This document shows positions 1 to 9,562 of a stretch of 64,000 nucleotides of DNA, piece by piece. A model generated the notes under the pieces. That model saw only the letters and a program-made list of their open reading frames with translations. It had not been told where the DNA came from and searched no databases. Positions within the stretch are counted from its first letter, which is position 1. Each line of letters begins with the position of its first letter. Origin of the DNA: Plantago major (lineage: Eukaryota > Streptophyta > Magnoliopsida > Lamiales > Plantaginaceae); the NCBI GenBank assembly GCA_026545765.1, contig CM048839.1, positions 19,530,566 through 19,594,565 of the forward strand. The letters run 5' to 3'. Both the position numbers and the translations under genes were made by a program.

Positions 1-27
1 GGGCTCTATATTGCCTGGAATAGAGCG

Positions 28-240
28 TCAAATTCTCAATGTCATCGCCTTGCGCACCCTGTTCATCGTTTCTTTCCTTGTCGGGTTCAATAAATCATTA
101 TCCACTCCACCTTGGACATTGATATCATGTTGCAAAGCGGTATTTCAAGTTTACACATGCGCATAAAATTATGCAGAGTGAAGGTAGCAACAATCACGTA
201 TATTTGATATGTGTCTTCCATTTGAGGCATCGTATAAAGT
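28..240 (-). pseudogene. PIF/Harbinger transposase C-terminal remnant
   Basis: Read on the minus strand, about 210 bp encode a decayed C-terminus of a DDE_4 (PIF/Harbinger, HARBI1-like) transposase. What I see is a stretch containing IVATFTLHNFMRM followed, after a one-base frame change near 130, by a polar tail containing RKETMNRVRKAM and a TGA at 28-30. The LHNFIR-type box after a hydrophobic run is characteristic of this family's C-terminus. The catalytic part is absent here; it may lie off the window or be lost. No gene function is expected. The family call rests on the LHNF box and the tail pattern. Confidence 0.65.
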
Positions 241-414
241 ACCTTCTACGCGGTTGGTTTTAAAGTTTGTTATACAATAATAAATAAAAATGTAAAATGA
301 CAAAAAGAGTAGGAAGAATGTGAGAAAGATGACAAAATAATATATTTTTTAATTGTGATTATATATACCATCATATAATTGTTATTATTATTACAATAAT
401 TTCTTCCGTTCGAT

Positions 415-1125
415 TCGATTAGTTTGATTTGATTTGATTCGATTCGATTCGATTGAAATTTGATTTGAAAAGAGCGAGCTTAAGGCTCTATTCTTTTAGT
501 GAAATTTATTAATGGCCAATCAACTAGAATCAACTGAAGAAATTACATTGTCCCATTTTAATAATTATGAATACTACATCCATTAATTAATAAATTCGTA
601 AGGAGACTTTTTTTTGGACGTTGACTGTAATTACTCGCAAATTACACGACAAAAGAATATAATAAAATTATATTATAAAAATAAATTAAGTATATTTGAC
701 TAACATAACTTTGTTTTCTACTTTTTCTGTGCGTAATTTGTAGAGTTTGGTTTGACTTTAGTTTGGTATAACTTGTTTTTTATTTATTAAGTTTTAGAAA
801 AAATTCAACGTATGCTTCTGAGTTTACTTCTATTGTTCTAATATCTTCCAATAAAAGAACATGTCGATTTTTTGTTAGAGATGTACGTACAAAGTATGTG
901 AACCAGTTTGAATGGTACTCTCAGGTTCCTGTAGTTTCTTATCTTAACTCAACTTTTACGGTAGAAAAGAAGGATAATTCGAATCGTAACTATACTTTTT
1001 ATTTCATTGATCTACTAAAAGTCGTGTTTAAAAAAAAGAAAGAAAAAGGTTGAAAATATCTCAATTGGATAAATTTTCTTATTTTCCTCGTACAAAAGAT
1101 GGGTTGTGTAAATAAATGATAAAAT

Positions 1126-1165
<40 letters not shown>

Positions 1166-1272
1166 TGAATTTAATGAACTTAAGAAATTTGGTCAAGAAA
1201 ATTTGAGGCGAAATTTGAGCGAAAGAGTGAATCGAATCGAATGAATTTTCAGTTGAAAATTACAGAGCCTTA
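415..1272 (-). repeat. MITE-like element, copy A (inverted relative to copy B)
   Basis: This segment is the reverse complement of 1554-2282 over most of its length. Shared blocks include the ATTCGATTC-rich end, TTAAGTTCATTAAATTCATA next to a trinucleotide run, and the stretch reading AGTATATTTGACTAACATAA. It ends in TTACAGAGCCTTA, matching the TTAGGCTCTGTTCT start of copy B. It carries an (AAT)n run at 1129-1164. There is no transposase coding. It is slightly longer than copy B, apparently through extra sequence near 415-540. The family is unknown to me. Confidence 0.6.
1129..1164. repeat. (AAT)n microsatellite in MITE copy A
   Basis: About twelve uninterrupted AAT units. The inverted copy B has a matching (ATT)n run at 1659-1690, so the microsatellite belongs to the element and was not acquired separately. 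Confidence 0.85.
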
Positions 1273-1423
1273 ATGGGTCTTATGACTCTTATCAAGAATC
1301 ATGTAGTAGAATTGTAGAAATGTACAATCACATGGGAAGTTGAACAACGACGTTTATCTCCGCACCTATAGGTTCTCAATTGATAAGTCATTTTCCACGT
1401 GTATTTGAAACCAAGATATTAGG

Positions 1424-1551
1424 CTCTGTTATCTTCAACTGCAATTTTCTGAATTGAACTGAACTGAATTATAGTATAAAATATAATCATGATCGACTGG
1501 ATCGAATCGAAATGGATCGAATGAATTTTCAGTTGAAGAGAACAGAGACTT
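1424..1551. repeat. Short MITE with GGCTCTGTTNTCTTC-type TIRs
   Basis: About 128 bp begin with GGCTCTGTTATCTTCAACTG and end with CAGTTGAAGAGAACAGAGAC, which are imperfect terminal inverted repeats. It lies in the spacer between the two larger inverted copies and shares their CTCTGTTCT terminus. A relative sits at 5109-5240. Non-coding. Confidence 0.6.
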
Positions 1552-1553
1552 AG

Positions 1554-1657
1554 GCTCTGTTCTTTTCATAAAACTTCATTCGATTCGATTGATTCGATTC
1601 GTCAACTAAATCTTCGATTGACTTTCTTGATTGACTCTCTTAAGTTCATTAAATTCA

Positions 1658-1691
<34 letters not shown>

Positions 1692-2282
1692 ATTTTATCA
1701 TTTATTTACAACCCATCTTTTATGCGAGGAAAATAAGAAAATTTATTCAATTGAGATATTTTCAACATTTTCTTTCTTTCTTTTTACGACTTTTAGTAGA
1801 TCAATGAAATAAAAAGTATAGTTTGATTGAATTACCCTTCTTTCTACCGTAAAAGTTAAGTTATAAAACTACAAGGAACCTAAGAGTACCATTCAATGTT
1901 CATACTTTATACATCTCTAAAAAAAATGTTTTTATTATTAGATATTAGAACAATAAGAAGAAGAAGAATTCAATAAATAAAAAAAATAAATACCAAACTA
2001 AAGTAAAACCAAACTCTACAAATTACGAAAAAGTATAAAACAAAGTTATGTTAGTCAAATATACTTAATTTATTTTTATAATATAATTTTATTATATTCT
2101 TTTGTCGTGTAATTTGCTGATAATCTGATCAACGTCCAGAAAAAGTCTCCTTACGAATTTATTAATGGACGGATGTAGTATTCATTATTATTAAAAATGG
2201 GACAAATGTAATTTTTGATTCGTTTATTTTGATTCGATTCGATTCAAGTAAAGTAAATTTAAATTTGAAAAGACGGAGAAAT
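1554..2282 (+). repeat. MITE-like element, copy B
   Basis: Inverted partner of copy A (415-1272). It starts TTAGGCTCTGTTCTTTTC, passes through ATTCGATTCGATT tracts and an (ATT)n run, and ends with an AT-rich tail containing TTTGAAAAGACGGAGAA. Together the two copies form a large imperfect palindrome with a spacer of about 280 bp. No coding capacity. Confidence 0.6.
1659..1690. repeat. (ATT)n microsatellite in MITE copy B
   Basis: About ten ATT units, the mirror of the (AAT)n run in copy A. Confidence 0.85.
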
Positions 2283-3003
2283 TAAATAAACGCTAATGGT
2301 AAATGGTCTGTCAACTTAAACATGTTATTATCATGATTGGCCCATCCCGATTTATCATGCATCCGAATCCAAGGCATTGAATAATGAAAAATTAGCTTTG
2401 TCATTCTGAATTGTAACACTTTATTTGTTCAGTAACCTGAATTTAGTATCATTTGGAATAATCCTTCTCAAAAAAGCATTTTAAAGGATCATGATTAAGT
2501 TGAGTTAATCCTAATGTGATATTGGAGCACGAATGATCCGACATGACTGATTTCCCCTCGTAAATTGATAAATGGCAACATAAATGGTTCGGAAAAAAAA
2601 TCAATTTTCTTTTATGAAATTGTGCATGTGTATGGGGCGAAAGTTAGGTTAGATTGTTGATGCGTGTTGAGATATGCCCCTATTGTTGTACACGCTTTGA
2701 GGAAATGGTGTTCCTCCCAGATTGATTGATGGTTCGTGAAGAATGATGTTCTTTCGTAAATTGATAAATTACTTGAGGGATAAATTGTCTGCAAGGATAA
2801 TTTCCCCTTCATTCAAAATGACCACGTATATGCTTCTGGAGAATTAGCTTAGAAGTGTAAGTGTGAAAAGATTCCACATTAGTTGTGGCATGATTCTTGA
2901 CTTGCCATACTGTGAATTGCAAAAACTATTCTAATATTTCACAAATCTTTTTCAGGGTATAGGGTATAGACTATAGATCAATTATAAGAGTACATCTTAT
3001 ATA

Positions 3004-3254
3004 CTCCTTCCTCCATCCGCCTATTTATGGAACGGTTATTTTCGTAAATATTTTTTAAAAATTATATGTTATTGTTTTTTATGGTTTGTAGGACTCATGA
3101 GAGTTGGTCGTATTTAAAAAATTAGAGATAGAGAACAATAAGAATATTGATTAGTGAGTGATTGGGTACTTCTTGTTTATTTTTTGTATGTACATTTATT
3201 AATGAACATCTATAAAGGGATGCGTTATGAGATTAGTCGGATGGTCGGAAGTAG
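3004..3254. repeat. Stowaway-like MITE (degenerate)
   Basis: Begins CTCCTTCCTCCATCCGCC and ends near GGATGGTCGGAAGTAG, an imperfect inverted pair flanked by TA. The interior is AT-rich and non-coding. It resembles the CTCCCTCCGTCC family found repeatedly in this window, but with more mismatches. Confidence 0.5.
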
Positions 3255-3357
3255 TATATATTAGGTTCCCATGCTACAACTCAATGTATTGGACATGTGT
3301 AAGTAGAAATCACTCACTATTGGTAACTCAGATATTTATTTATCGCGCTTATACTGT

Positions 3358-3611
3358 ACTCCCTTCGTCCCGTAGAACTTCATACATTTGCCATTTTTAA
3401 CCGTCCCACAAAACTTCATACATTACCAAAAAAGTAAGCTACCCCACACACAACAAATAATAAACAATCTCAACTTTACACTCAAATTACATCTTTTGCC
3501 ACTAAAAGTACACTTTTTTTCACCCTTTCTATATTATATAATTACTTTAACTTTTCGCATAAAATTGCGCGCTAACCCTAATGTATGAAGTTCTCCGGAG
3601 CGGAGGGAGTA
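3358..3611. repeat. Stowaway-like MITE
   Basis: About 250 bp with ends ACTCCCTTCGTCCCGTAGAA and CTCCGGAGCGGAGGGAGTAG. The subterminal CTTCATACATT is repeated in inverse as AATGTATGAAG. TA flanks fit a Tc1/mariner-type (Stowaway) MITE. Confidence 0.75.
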
Positions 3612-4013
3612 GTATTTAAATTGGTGTTCAATACACTGTCGTACTCGTACTGGCAAATGGCAAGGTATGGACGTATGGTACACAGTCTCAATTTCCATCT
3701 ATTCTAATCTCTACTACGCAAGGTCAGAGTCCAGAAATTAAGAAGAAGAAACAGGGGTAAAAAAGGAAAATGGAAAAGAAAGCAAATAGGCGGGAATAAG
3801 AGCCGTTGCAAGCCAAACTTTCAGAAATGGCGCCAAAATCAAAGCCCAAAATGTCCAGCTGCCCGAAATTTCCACGGTCAGCTCAGGTTCACCAATATCC
3901 TTTTCACACATTGAACCAAATTATAACTCAAATACTCAATAGAGTCCTTCCCGTGTACGCTTCAAATTTCCCCATAAATTAGGTCAATTTCCCCTCTTTA
4001 TCTCTTCTACCCA

Positions 4014-4022
4014 ATATATATA
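4014..4022 (+). promoter_or_regulatory. Likely TATA box of the SMR gene
   Basis: The run AATATATATACTCTCTCTT lies about 190 bp before the ATG at 4208 and is followed by a CT-rich leader typical of plant 5'UTRs. Placement is inferred from sequence only. Confidence 0.4.
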
Positions 4023-4207
4023 CTCTCTCTTAAAGCTCAAATTCATTTCTCATTTTGCCGCCCTTCTCTCCTTCTCCCTCACAAATCCCCTTTTCCAATC
4101 TCCCAAATTCAGCCAAGAAAACTCAAGAAAGATAAACTCTTTTCTCTTTCAACTTATTCTCTCAAATTCTTCTTTCCTTGCTAAAGCATTTGTTCCTTCT
4201 CCAAAAG

Positions 4208-4510
4208 ATGGGTTTTTCTAGCAAAGAATCAGAAGGCAAGAAGTTTGTCATAGCAGGAATCCCATTGAGGTCACAGCTAAAGGCCATATCAACAAAGCCC
4301 AAAACAGAGGACTCTTTCCAAGAAGACGAAAGCGCGTGCTCCACAACGCCGACGGCGCGTGAGTCTAAGATACCGGAAGTGCTGGCGTGTCCACCGGCAC
4401 CTAGGAAGCGCCGCCCTGTGTCCACGTGTCACTTCAATGGAGTAATTGAGTTTTTCAACCCACCAGATTTGGAGTCAATATTCAAGTGCCTTGCTGAGAG
4501 AGCAAACTGA
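4208..4510 (+). CDS. SIAMESE-RELATED (SMR6/8-like) CDK inhibitor
   Basis: A 100-aa intronless protein. The ATG at 4208 starts [20 protein letters not shown]; an upstream in-frame extension begins at a non-ATG codon and is rejected. The features seen are STTPT at about 46-49, the hallmark [10 protein letters not shown] at 61-70, and [12 protein letters not shown] at 81-92, the acidic/aromatic C-terminal motif. In the SMR family the CPPAPRK box and this C-terminal motif are the conserved elements; SIAMESE and its relatives bind cyclin-CDK complexes in the nucleus and promote the switch from mitosis to endoreduplication. The MGFS start and PPDLE motif favour the SMR6/SMR8 subgroup. Length (100 aa) is normal. 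The stop is TGA at 4508-4510. Upstream is a CT-rich leader and TATA. Family is seen; cell-cycle role is known for the family; subgroup is inferred. Confidence 0.88.
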   Translation: MGFSSKESEGKKFVIAGIPLRSQLKAISTKPKTEDSFQEDESACSTTPTARESKIPEVLACPPAPRKRRPVSTCHFNGVIEFFNPPDLESIFKCLAERAN

Positions 4511-6657
4511 GATTTTTAAGGCTTTGGTTCTTTTTTGTTATTTCTGGTTTTGGTTTGTTAGTTTGTACTTTGGAAGGTTAGATTTAGTTAGTCAGTTGTT
4601 AGTTAGTAGTATTAGACTATTAGACTATTAGTATTAGTTTGTTATCATAATTATTATTGATATTTATGTATAAATTCAGTAGATTAGTATTAATTGTTGA
4701 GTTCTGCTATACAGTCTTGGTTTGATTTTTTCTCATTTGTTTGCTTGGAATTCAAAGTTTGAGTCTTTGTTCTTTTCAAAGATGTTGATGAGGTTTATCT
4801 TAGCAGGAAAGAAGATGCTATAAGTCAAAAAAACCAGATTAACTTACTTTAATGAATTTGTGCTCATCTGTTTCATGAGCAATATTTTAGTTTTACCGAA
4901 TTTACCTTCCTCTTAATGAGTCTTAGTTGTCGCGGTTTATCTGTGCCTATCTTGTTCAATAGTAGTAGGAATGTAGGATACAATAGGTAACTAATTGACA
5001 TTAAACTTCCTTAACATTTTGCTAACTTGAAGAGTTCTTGGAGAGGAAGAACTTACTCCTGGATAATGGGCGTTGTTGACTACTTGTACTTGTCCATACT
5101 TAGGATTTGTTCTCTCCGTCTGAACAGAATAAAATTGAATGTTGAATTGTATTATAAAATATAACTAAGTAGATCTGAACTGAATGGATCTGAATTGAAT
5201 TAAACTGAAATTAATGAGTTTTCAGATGAAGAGAACAGAGCTTTATTGTTCTTAAAATTTGAATGCAATTTTGTGTGTGTATAAGTGTCAGATTATGGTA
5301 CACCAATTGACAAGTTGATGCTTCTTGATACATATCAATACCAATGCGTTAAATCTTAATCAAATCCAGTGCACAACGTATGAAATATTTCTTTGGTTTT
5401 ATGCACTACCTACATCGGATTGGTTTCCATTTTCTCTATTTAATTTAACATCGGATATAAGAGTAAATTTGCTTTGTAATGAATTGAAACATAATACGGT
5501 ATAATTGAAAACAATAAGGTATGTAACAAGCCAAGTAAAAAAAGTGAAAATCTTATTCATGGTCTAAAGTTCATCGTTTTTGACAAAGGGACATCATATT
5601 TCATAGCCTTGCATAATTTCTTGGGCACCAAGAAGGAACCCAATTTTATTTTTTTGTTTATTTTTATATCTTTATTTATTAGTATTTCAAAATTTGGGTT
5701 CTTTATTTGGACCCACTACACCTGAGGCCTGTATGTATTGGGAAAAACTCTAAAAAAGAGAAGCCCAACTCAAGCCCCTCGTAATGCTCTATCTTCTTCT
5801 CTTACTGGCTGGAAATGAAAAAAAGGACAAGCACTCACATAATTTAGCCTCTTAAACGAGAGAATCCTATGTGGGGTTTTAATTTATGACTTCTAGGCCT
5901 GTTTCGCTGCTGTCAATTTCTTTTTTTATTGGTCACATGTTTATTTTGGCTGATTTAACACGGACAATGTTGCAGAAGTATCAGAATTCACTATTCCATA
6001 CTGTAGGAAGGGAAAAAACCGGCCAAATAATGTAAATTACAAACTTCTTTTGTGTAACAAGTATGACAAATTGAAAATCAATCAAGTAAAAGGAACTTAT
6101 TAGAAATTTGAACTCTTTGTAAAAACTCGTTAATGGATAAAGATAAAGAAGACACGGAACAAATCTGGAGAGGATAAACTAGAAGCAAAAGTTGCCTCAG
6201 CCTCAGTCTAAAAAACTTGGTTTCATGCAGCTTATTTAATGAGCTGAAAAGTTATGCAGTTTGTTTAGCTGAACACTGCAAATTTACAAGCACTAAATCA
6301 CATATTTTTATATCAGAAAATCAGTTACAGTATTATATTTAAGAGTACATGAATGAGAATTAGATGCTTTATATATGAACATTCGAGCAACGTTATATTC
6401 GAAACAGATGAAGTTCTTCACTTTTCCTGCAGTCTAGTTTTCCTTCAATTTGATAACTCATTTTTCACAATATAAGAACCAATAACCGAACCATTTGAGA
6501 AGACAAGATATATCCGAATCAATAACCGTTGTAAAATATAAGTCAGGATTCAAAATTTTAGAGGGAATGGCGACCCCTGCCTGCACCTGCAGGCTCACAG
6601 GAATGAAATTTGGGACAATTAGGCTGCTAGAGTAAATTTTTTTTTTTTTTTTGAAAA
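4511..6657. other. Intergenic region after SMR gene
   Basis: The first about 250 bp are probably the 3'UTR of the SMR gene (T-rich). The rest is AT-rich with no ORF or exon series I recognise, apart from the small MITE at 5109-5240. A T-tract at about 6637-6652 precedes the copia element. Confidence 0.6.
5109..5240. repeat. Short MITE related to 1424-1551
   Basis: Ends TTGTTCTCTCCGTCTGAACA and TTTTCAGATGAAGAGAACAG are imperfect inverted repeats, with GAATTGTATTATAAAATATA inside, as in the copy at 1424-1551. Confidence 0.5.
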
Positions 6658-7150
6658 TGTGAGTTTAGCTTAAACATTTAGTACTGAAGGTGTTAGGACT
6701 CGGATGTTGAGGAATCCTTTTGGAAACAGAATTAGGAATTCCATTGGCAACTGGAAACCAACTTGGAAAAAGAAACTACTAGTTATTTGATTCCTAGGGT
6801 ACTATTTAATTTATATAAATAGGTGGTTCCATAACTAGTTAGTTCATAAAATAACAGACACAACACATCTTCATACTAGATACATAGCTTTATTCCCAAT
6901 AGATCAGAACGGTTAGGAACAGAGAGAATCAAAGAAGTTCGACATTGTTCGTCGAGAATGGCTTCTTCTATCTTGTAATCTGTTTTGGTTTTGGTTGTCT
7001 AGTGAAATCTGAGAATCCTCCGTGGACGTAGGCAATTGTCGAACCATGTAAAAATCCAGTGTTATTGTTTGCTTTATTCTTCGGGTTTGTTTGGGTTCTT
7101 GTGTGTGATTTTTTGTTCGATTGATCTTGGTTTGTGATTAAAACTTCACA
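6658..7150 (+). repeat. 5' LTR of the copia element
   Basis: Runs from TGTGAGTTTAGCTTAAAC to AAAACTTCACA, 493 bp. It contains TATATAAATAGGTGG near 6815, a plausible promoter TATA. It is followed directly by ATTGGTGCCGTCTGTGGGAA, the expected position of the primer-binding site; this is not the TGGTATCAGAGC tRNA-Met type common in copia elements. Confidence 0.9.
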
Positions 7151-7175
7151 ATTGGTGCCGTCTGTGGGAACAAAG

Positions 7176-9115
7176 ATGACTTCCACAAGATTCGATATCG
7201 ACAAATTCACAGGTTCTGGAGATTTCACGTTATGGAAGGTGAAAATGAAGGCAATGTTGGTGCAACAGGGGTTGGTAACGGCATTGGAAGGTGCTGAGAA
7301 AATGTCGTCAACATTATCTGCTGCTGATAAACAGACTATGATCGACAAAGCTCATAGTGCTATTATTCTATGTCTTGGTGACAAGGTGTCGAGAGAAGTT
7401 GCTAAGGAGTCTGCAAAAGAACTATGGGATAAGCTGGAGGAACTCTATATGGTGAAAACCTTGGAAAATAGAGTTTACTTGAAACATAAGTTGTATTCCT
7501 TTAGGATCTCGGATGAGAAGCCAATGCTTGAGCAAATTGATGAGTTTCAAAAGCTCATTAATGATCTTGAAAACCTGGAATCCAAGATTGGTGCAGAAGA
7601 TCAAGCTCTTCTACTACTGCAAGCACTGCCAAGATCACTTGACAACATTAAAGCACTACAAGAATAACCGGATTTAGGGACGAATCGGTGGTGCTAGAGA
7701 CGGACTAGGGACGGATAGGCATATCCGTCCCTAGTCCGTCCCTAAATAGGGACGGATTAGTAATCCGTCCCTATTTAGGGATGGATAGAATTATCCGTCT
7801 CTAAATTTAGAGACGGATAATTCTATCCGTCTCTAATTCGTTGACTAAAAAAATAAAAAAAATTAGGGACGGATAGATTTATCCGTCCCTAAATTAGGGA
7901 CGGATAGATCTATCCGTCCCTAAACTATCAGAAACCCTAATTTATAACTCTCTTCCTCCCACACTTACTAACCACTCCTTCTCCTTCTCTCCTTCTCTTC
8001 CACTCCACCACCACCACTCCACCACCGTTCGACCACCACTCCACCGCCGTTCGACCACCACTCCACCACCACGGGATATCCGTCCTCCACCACTCCACCA
8101 CCTCCACCACCACGGGCTCTCCGTCCTCCACCACCTCACCACCACCCCACCACCTCACCACCTCACCACCACTGCCTCTCCGTCCACCACCACCTCGACC
8201 ACCACTGCCTCTTCGTCCACCACGGCCTCTACGTCCACCACGGCCTCTACGTCCACCACCACTCCAACACTGCCTCTCCGTCCACCACCACGACCATGCT
8301 CCCAGATCCACCACCACGACATCTATACTGCCACCCCACCACGAGATCCGTCCACCACTATCTCCGGCCAGTCCAACAAGACCCAGATCCAGATCTAGAT
8401 TTTTTATATTGTATTATTGTAATTTCTTATTTGTATTAATTATTATTAAATTTTGTATATTGTATTATTGAATATTGTATGAAATTGTCGGTTTATCCGT
8501 ATTGAATAAAATTATCAGTTTATGCGTATTGAATAATCGTATACAATTTTCGGTTTATCCCTATTGAATATTCGTATATAATTGTTGGTTTATCCGAATT
8601 GAATAAAATTATCGATTTATCCATATTGAATATTCGTATAAAATTGTCGAAATATTCGTATTAAAAATAAAAAATAAAAAAAATAAAAAATACTATTTAG
8701 GGACGGATATTTTATCCGTCCCTATTTGGTTAGAGATGCCCGTTTTGAGGACGGGCGTCTCTATCCGTCCCTAACGGTTTAGGGACGAATCGGCAGGGGT
8801 TTAGGGACGGATAAATCCGTCCCTAAACCCGATTTTTTTTGTACTGAAGATGCATTGCTCTATGGAGGGAAAACTTCAATGTCTCTGAATGATGTTGTGC
8901 AAGCATTGAAGACTAAGGAACTACAAAAGTTGACTGACAGCGGTGATGCTCATGGAGAAGGGCTTATTGTCGGAAATAACAAGCAAGATCACAAGAAGAA
9001 GTTCAACAACAATAAGAAACATCAACAATCATCTGAAAAGCATAGTGGTGCTGAAACAAGGAAGTGTTATTACTGTAAGGTAGCCGGTCACTTGAAGAAG
9101 GACTGCCCACTTTAG
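7176..9115 (+). pseudogene. copia gag, split by a CACTA insertion
   Basis: The first part (7176-7653) encodes a UBN2/DUF4219-type copia capsid domain: start MTSTRFDIDKF, FTLWKVKMKAML, and AKELWDKLEELY. The reading frame is cut by the CACTA element and resumes at 8850 with ALLYGGKTSMSLNDVV, a region known to follow directly in copia gags. A CCHC zinc knuckle (CYYCKVAGHLKKDC) occupies 9063-9104 and a TAG at 9113-9115 ends the frame. Element plus one 3-bp duplication is 1196 bp, and the two halves differ in frame by exactly that amount, so no other indel is needed. Gag would form the virus-like particle. The TAG could be a mutation or a readthrough stop; protease continues in the same frame. Confidence 0.88.
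7654..8846. mobile_element. Non-autonomous CACTA transposon nested in gag
   Basis: Begins CACTACAAGAATAACCGG and ends CGATTTTTTTTGTACTG, an inverted pair (the right end has GTACTG for the expected GTAGTG). It is flanked by a 3-bp AAG duplication (7651-7653, 8847-8849), the standard CACTA target size. Subterminal regions carry many copies of GGGACGGAT and its complement ATCCGTCCC, arranged as hairpins. The middle (about 7960-8330) is a CCACCA-rich tract and 8400-8690 is AT-rich. There is no transposase. It is 1193 bp and needs transposase in trans. Glycine/arginine-rich minus-strand frames over the CCA tract are composition artefacts. Confidence 0.93.
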
Positions 9116-9124
9116 AAAAGGCAG

Positions 9125-9562
9125 ATGAAGGGCAAGGGAGTCCAACAACACTACAATGCTAATGGAGACAATACATGCAGTTCTGAGGCTTACCACACTG
9201 CTGAAGCATTAACTATTGTGGAGGTACTTGCAGTCACTCAAACTTGTTCGAATTCAGTATGGGTTATGGATTCGGGGTGTTCTTTCCATATGACACACAT
9301 GAGAGATTGGTTTACAAGTTTTGAGCACAAGAACTGTGGGTTTGTATTGTTGGGTAATGATGAATCATTGAAGATAAAAGGTATTGGTTCAGTCAGGATT
9401 GAGATGTTTGATGGAGTTGTTAGAGAGCTTTTAAATGTGAGGTATGTTCCTGAGTTGAAGAGAAACCTCATATCATTAGGACTGATGGATTCAAGAGGTT
9501 ATAGTTATCACTCCCGAAATGGAGTATTGAAAGAGGTGACACAGTTGTTATGCAAGGTATAA
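9125..9562 (+). pseudogene. copia protease region
   Basis: In the same frame as gag after its TAG. It contains VWVMDSGCSFHMTHM, the copia aspartic protease active site (usual form D-S-G-A-S-x-H-M; here C replaces A), then LKIKGIGSVRIEMFDG and VRYVPELKRNLISLGLMD, all typical of the protease to pre-integrase stretch. The frame ends about 9560, and the pre-integrase domain continues in another frame. The protease would cleave the Gag-Pol polyprotein. The coordinates overlap the next frame by 13 bp. Confidence 0.85.

Noticed and set aside
999-1812. Poly-leucine ORFs in the two inverted MITE copies
   Set aside because: Produced by AAT/ATT microsatellites and mirrored in both copies of a non-coding element.
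7937-8317. Long Gly/Arg-rich minus-strand frames over the first CACTA core
   Set aside because: They are the translation of a CCA/CAC triplet tract with no start context, domain or conserved ends.
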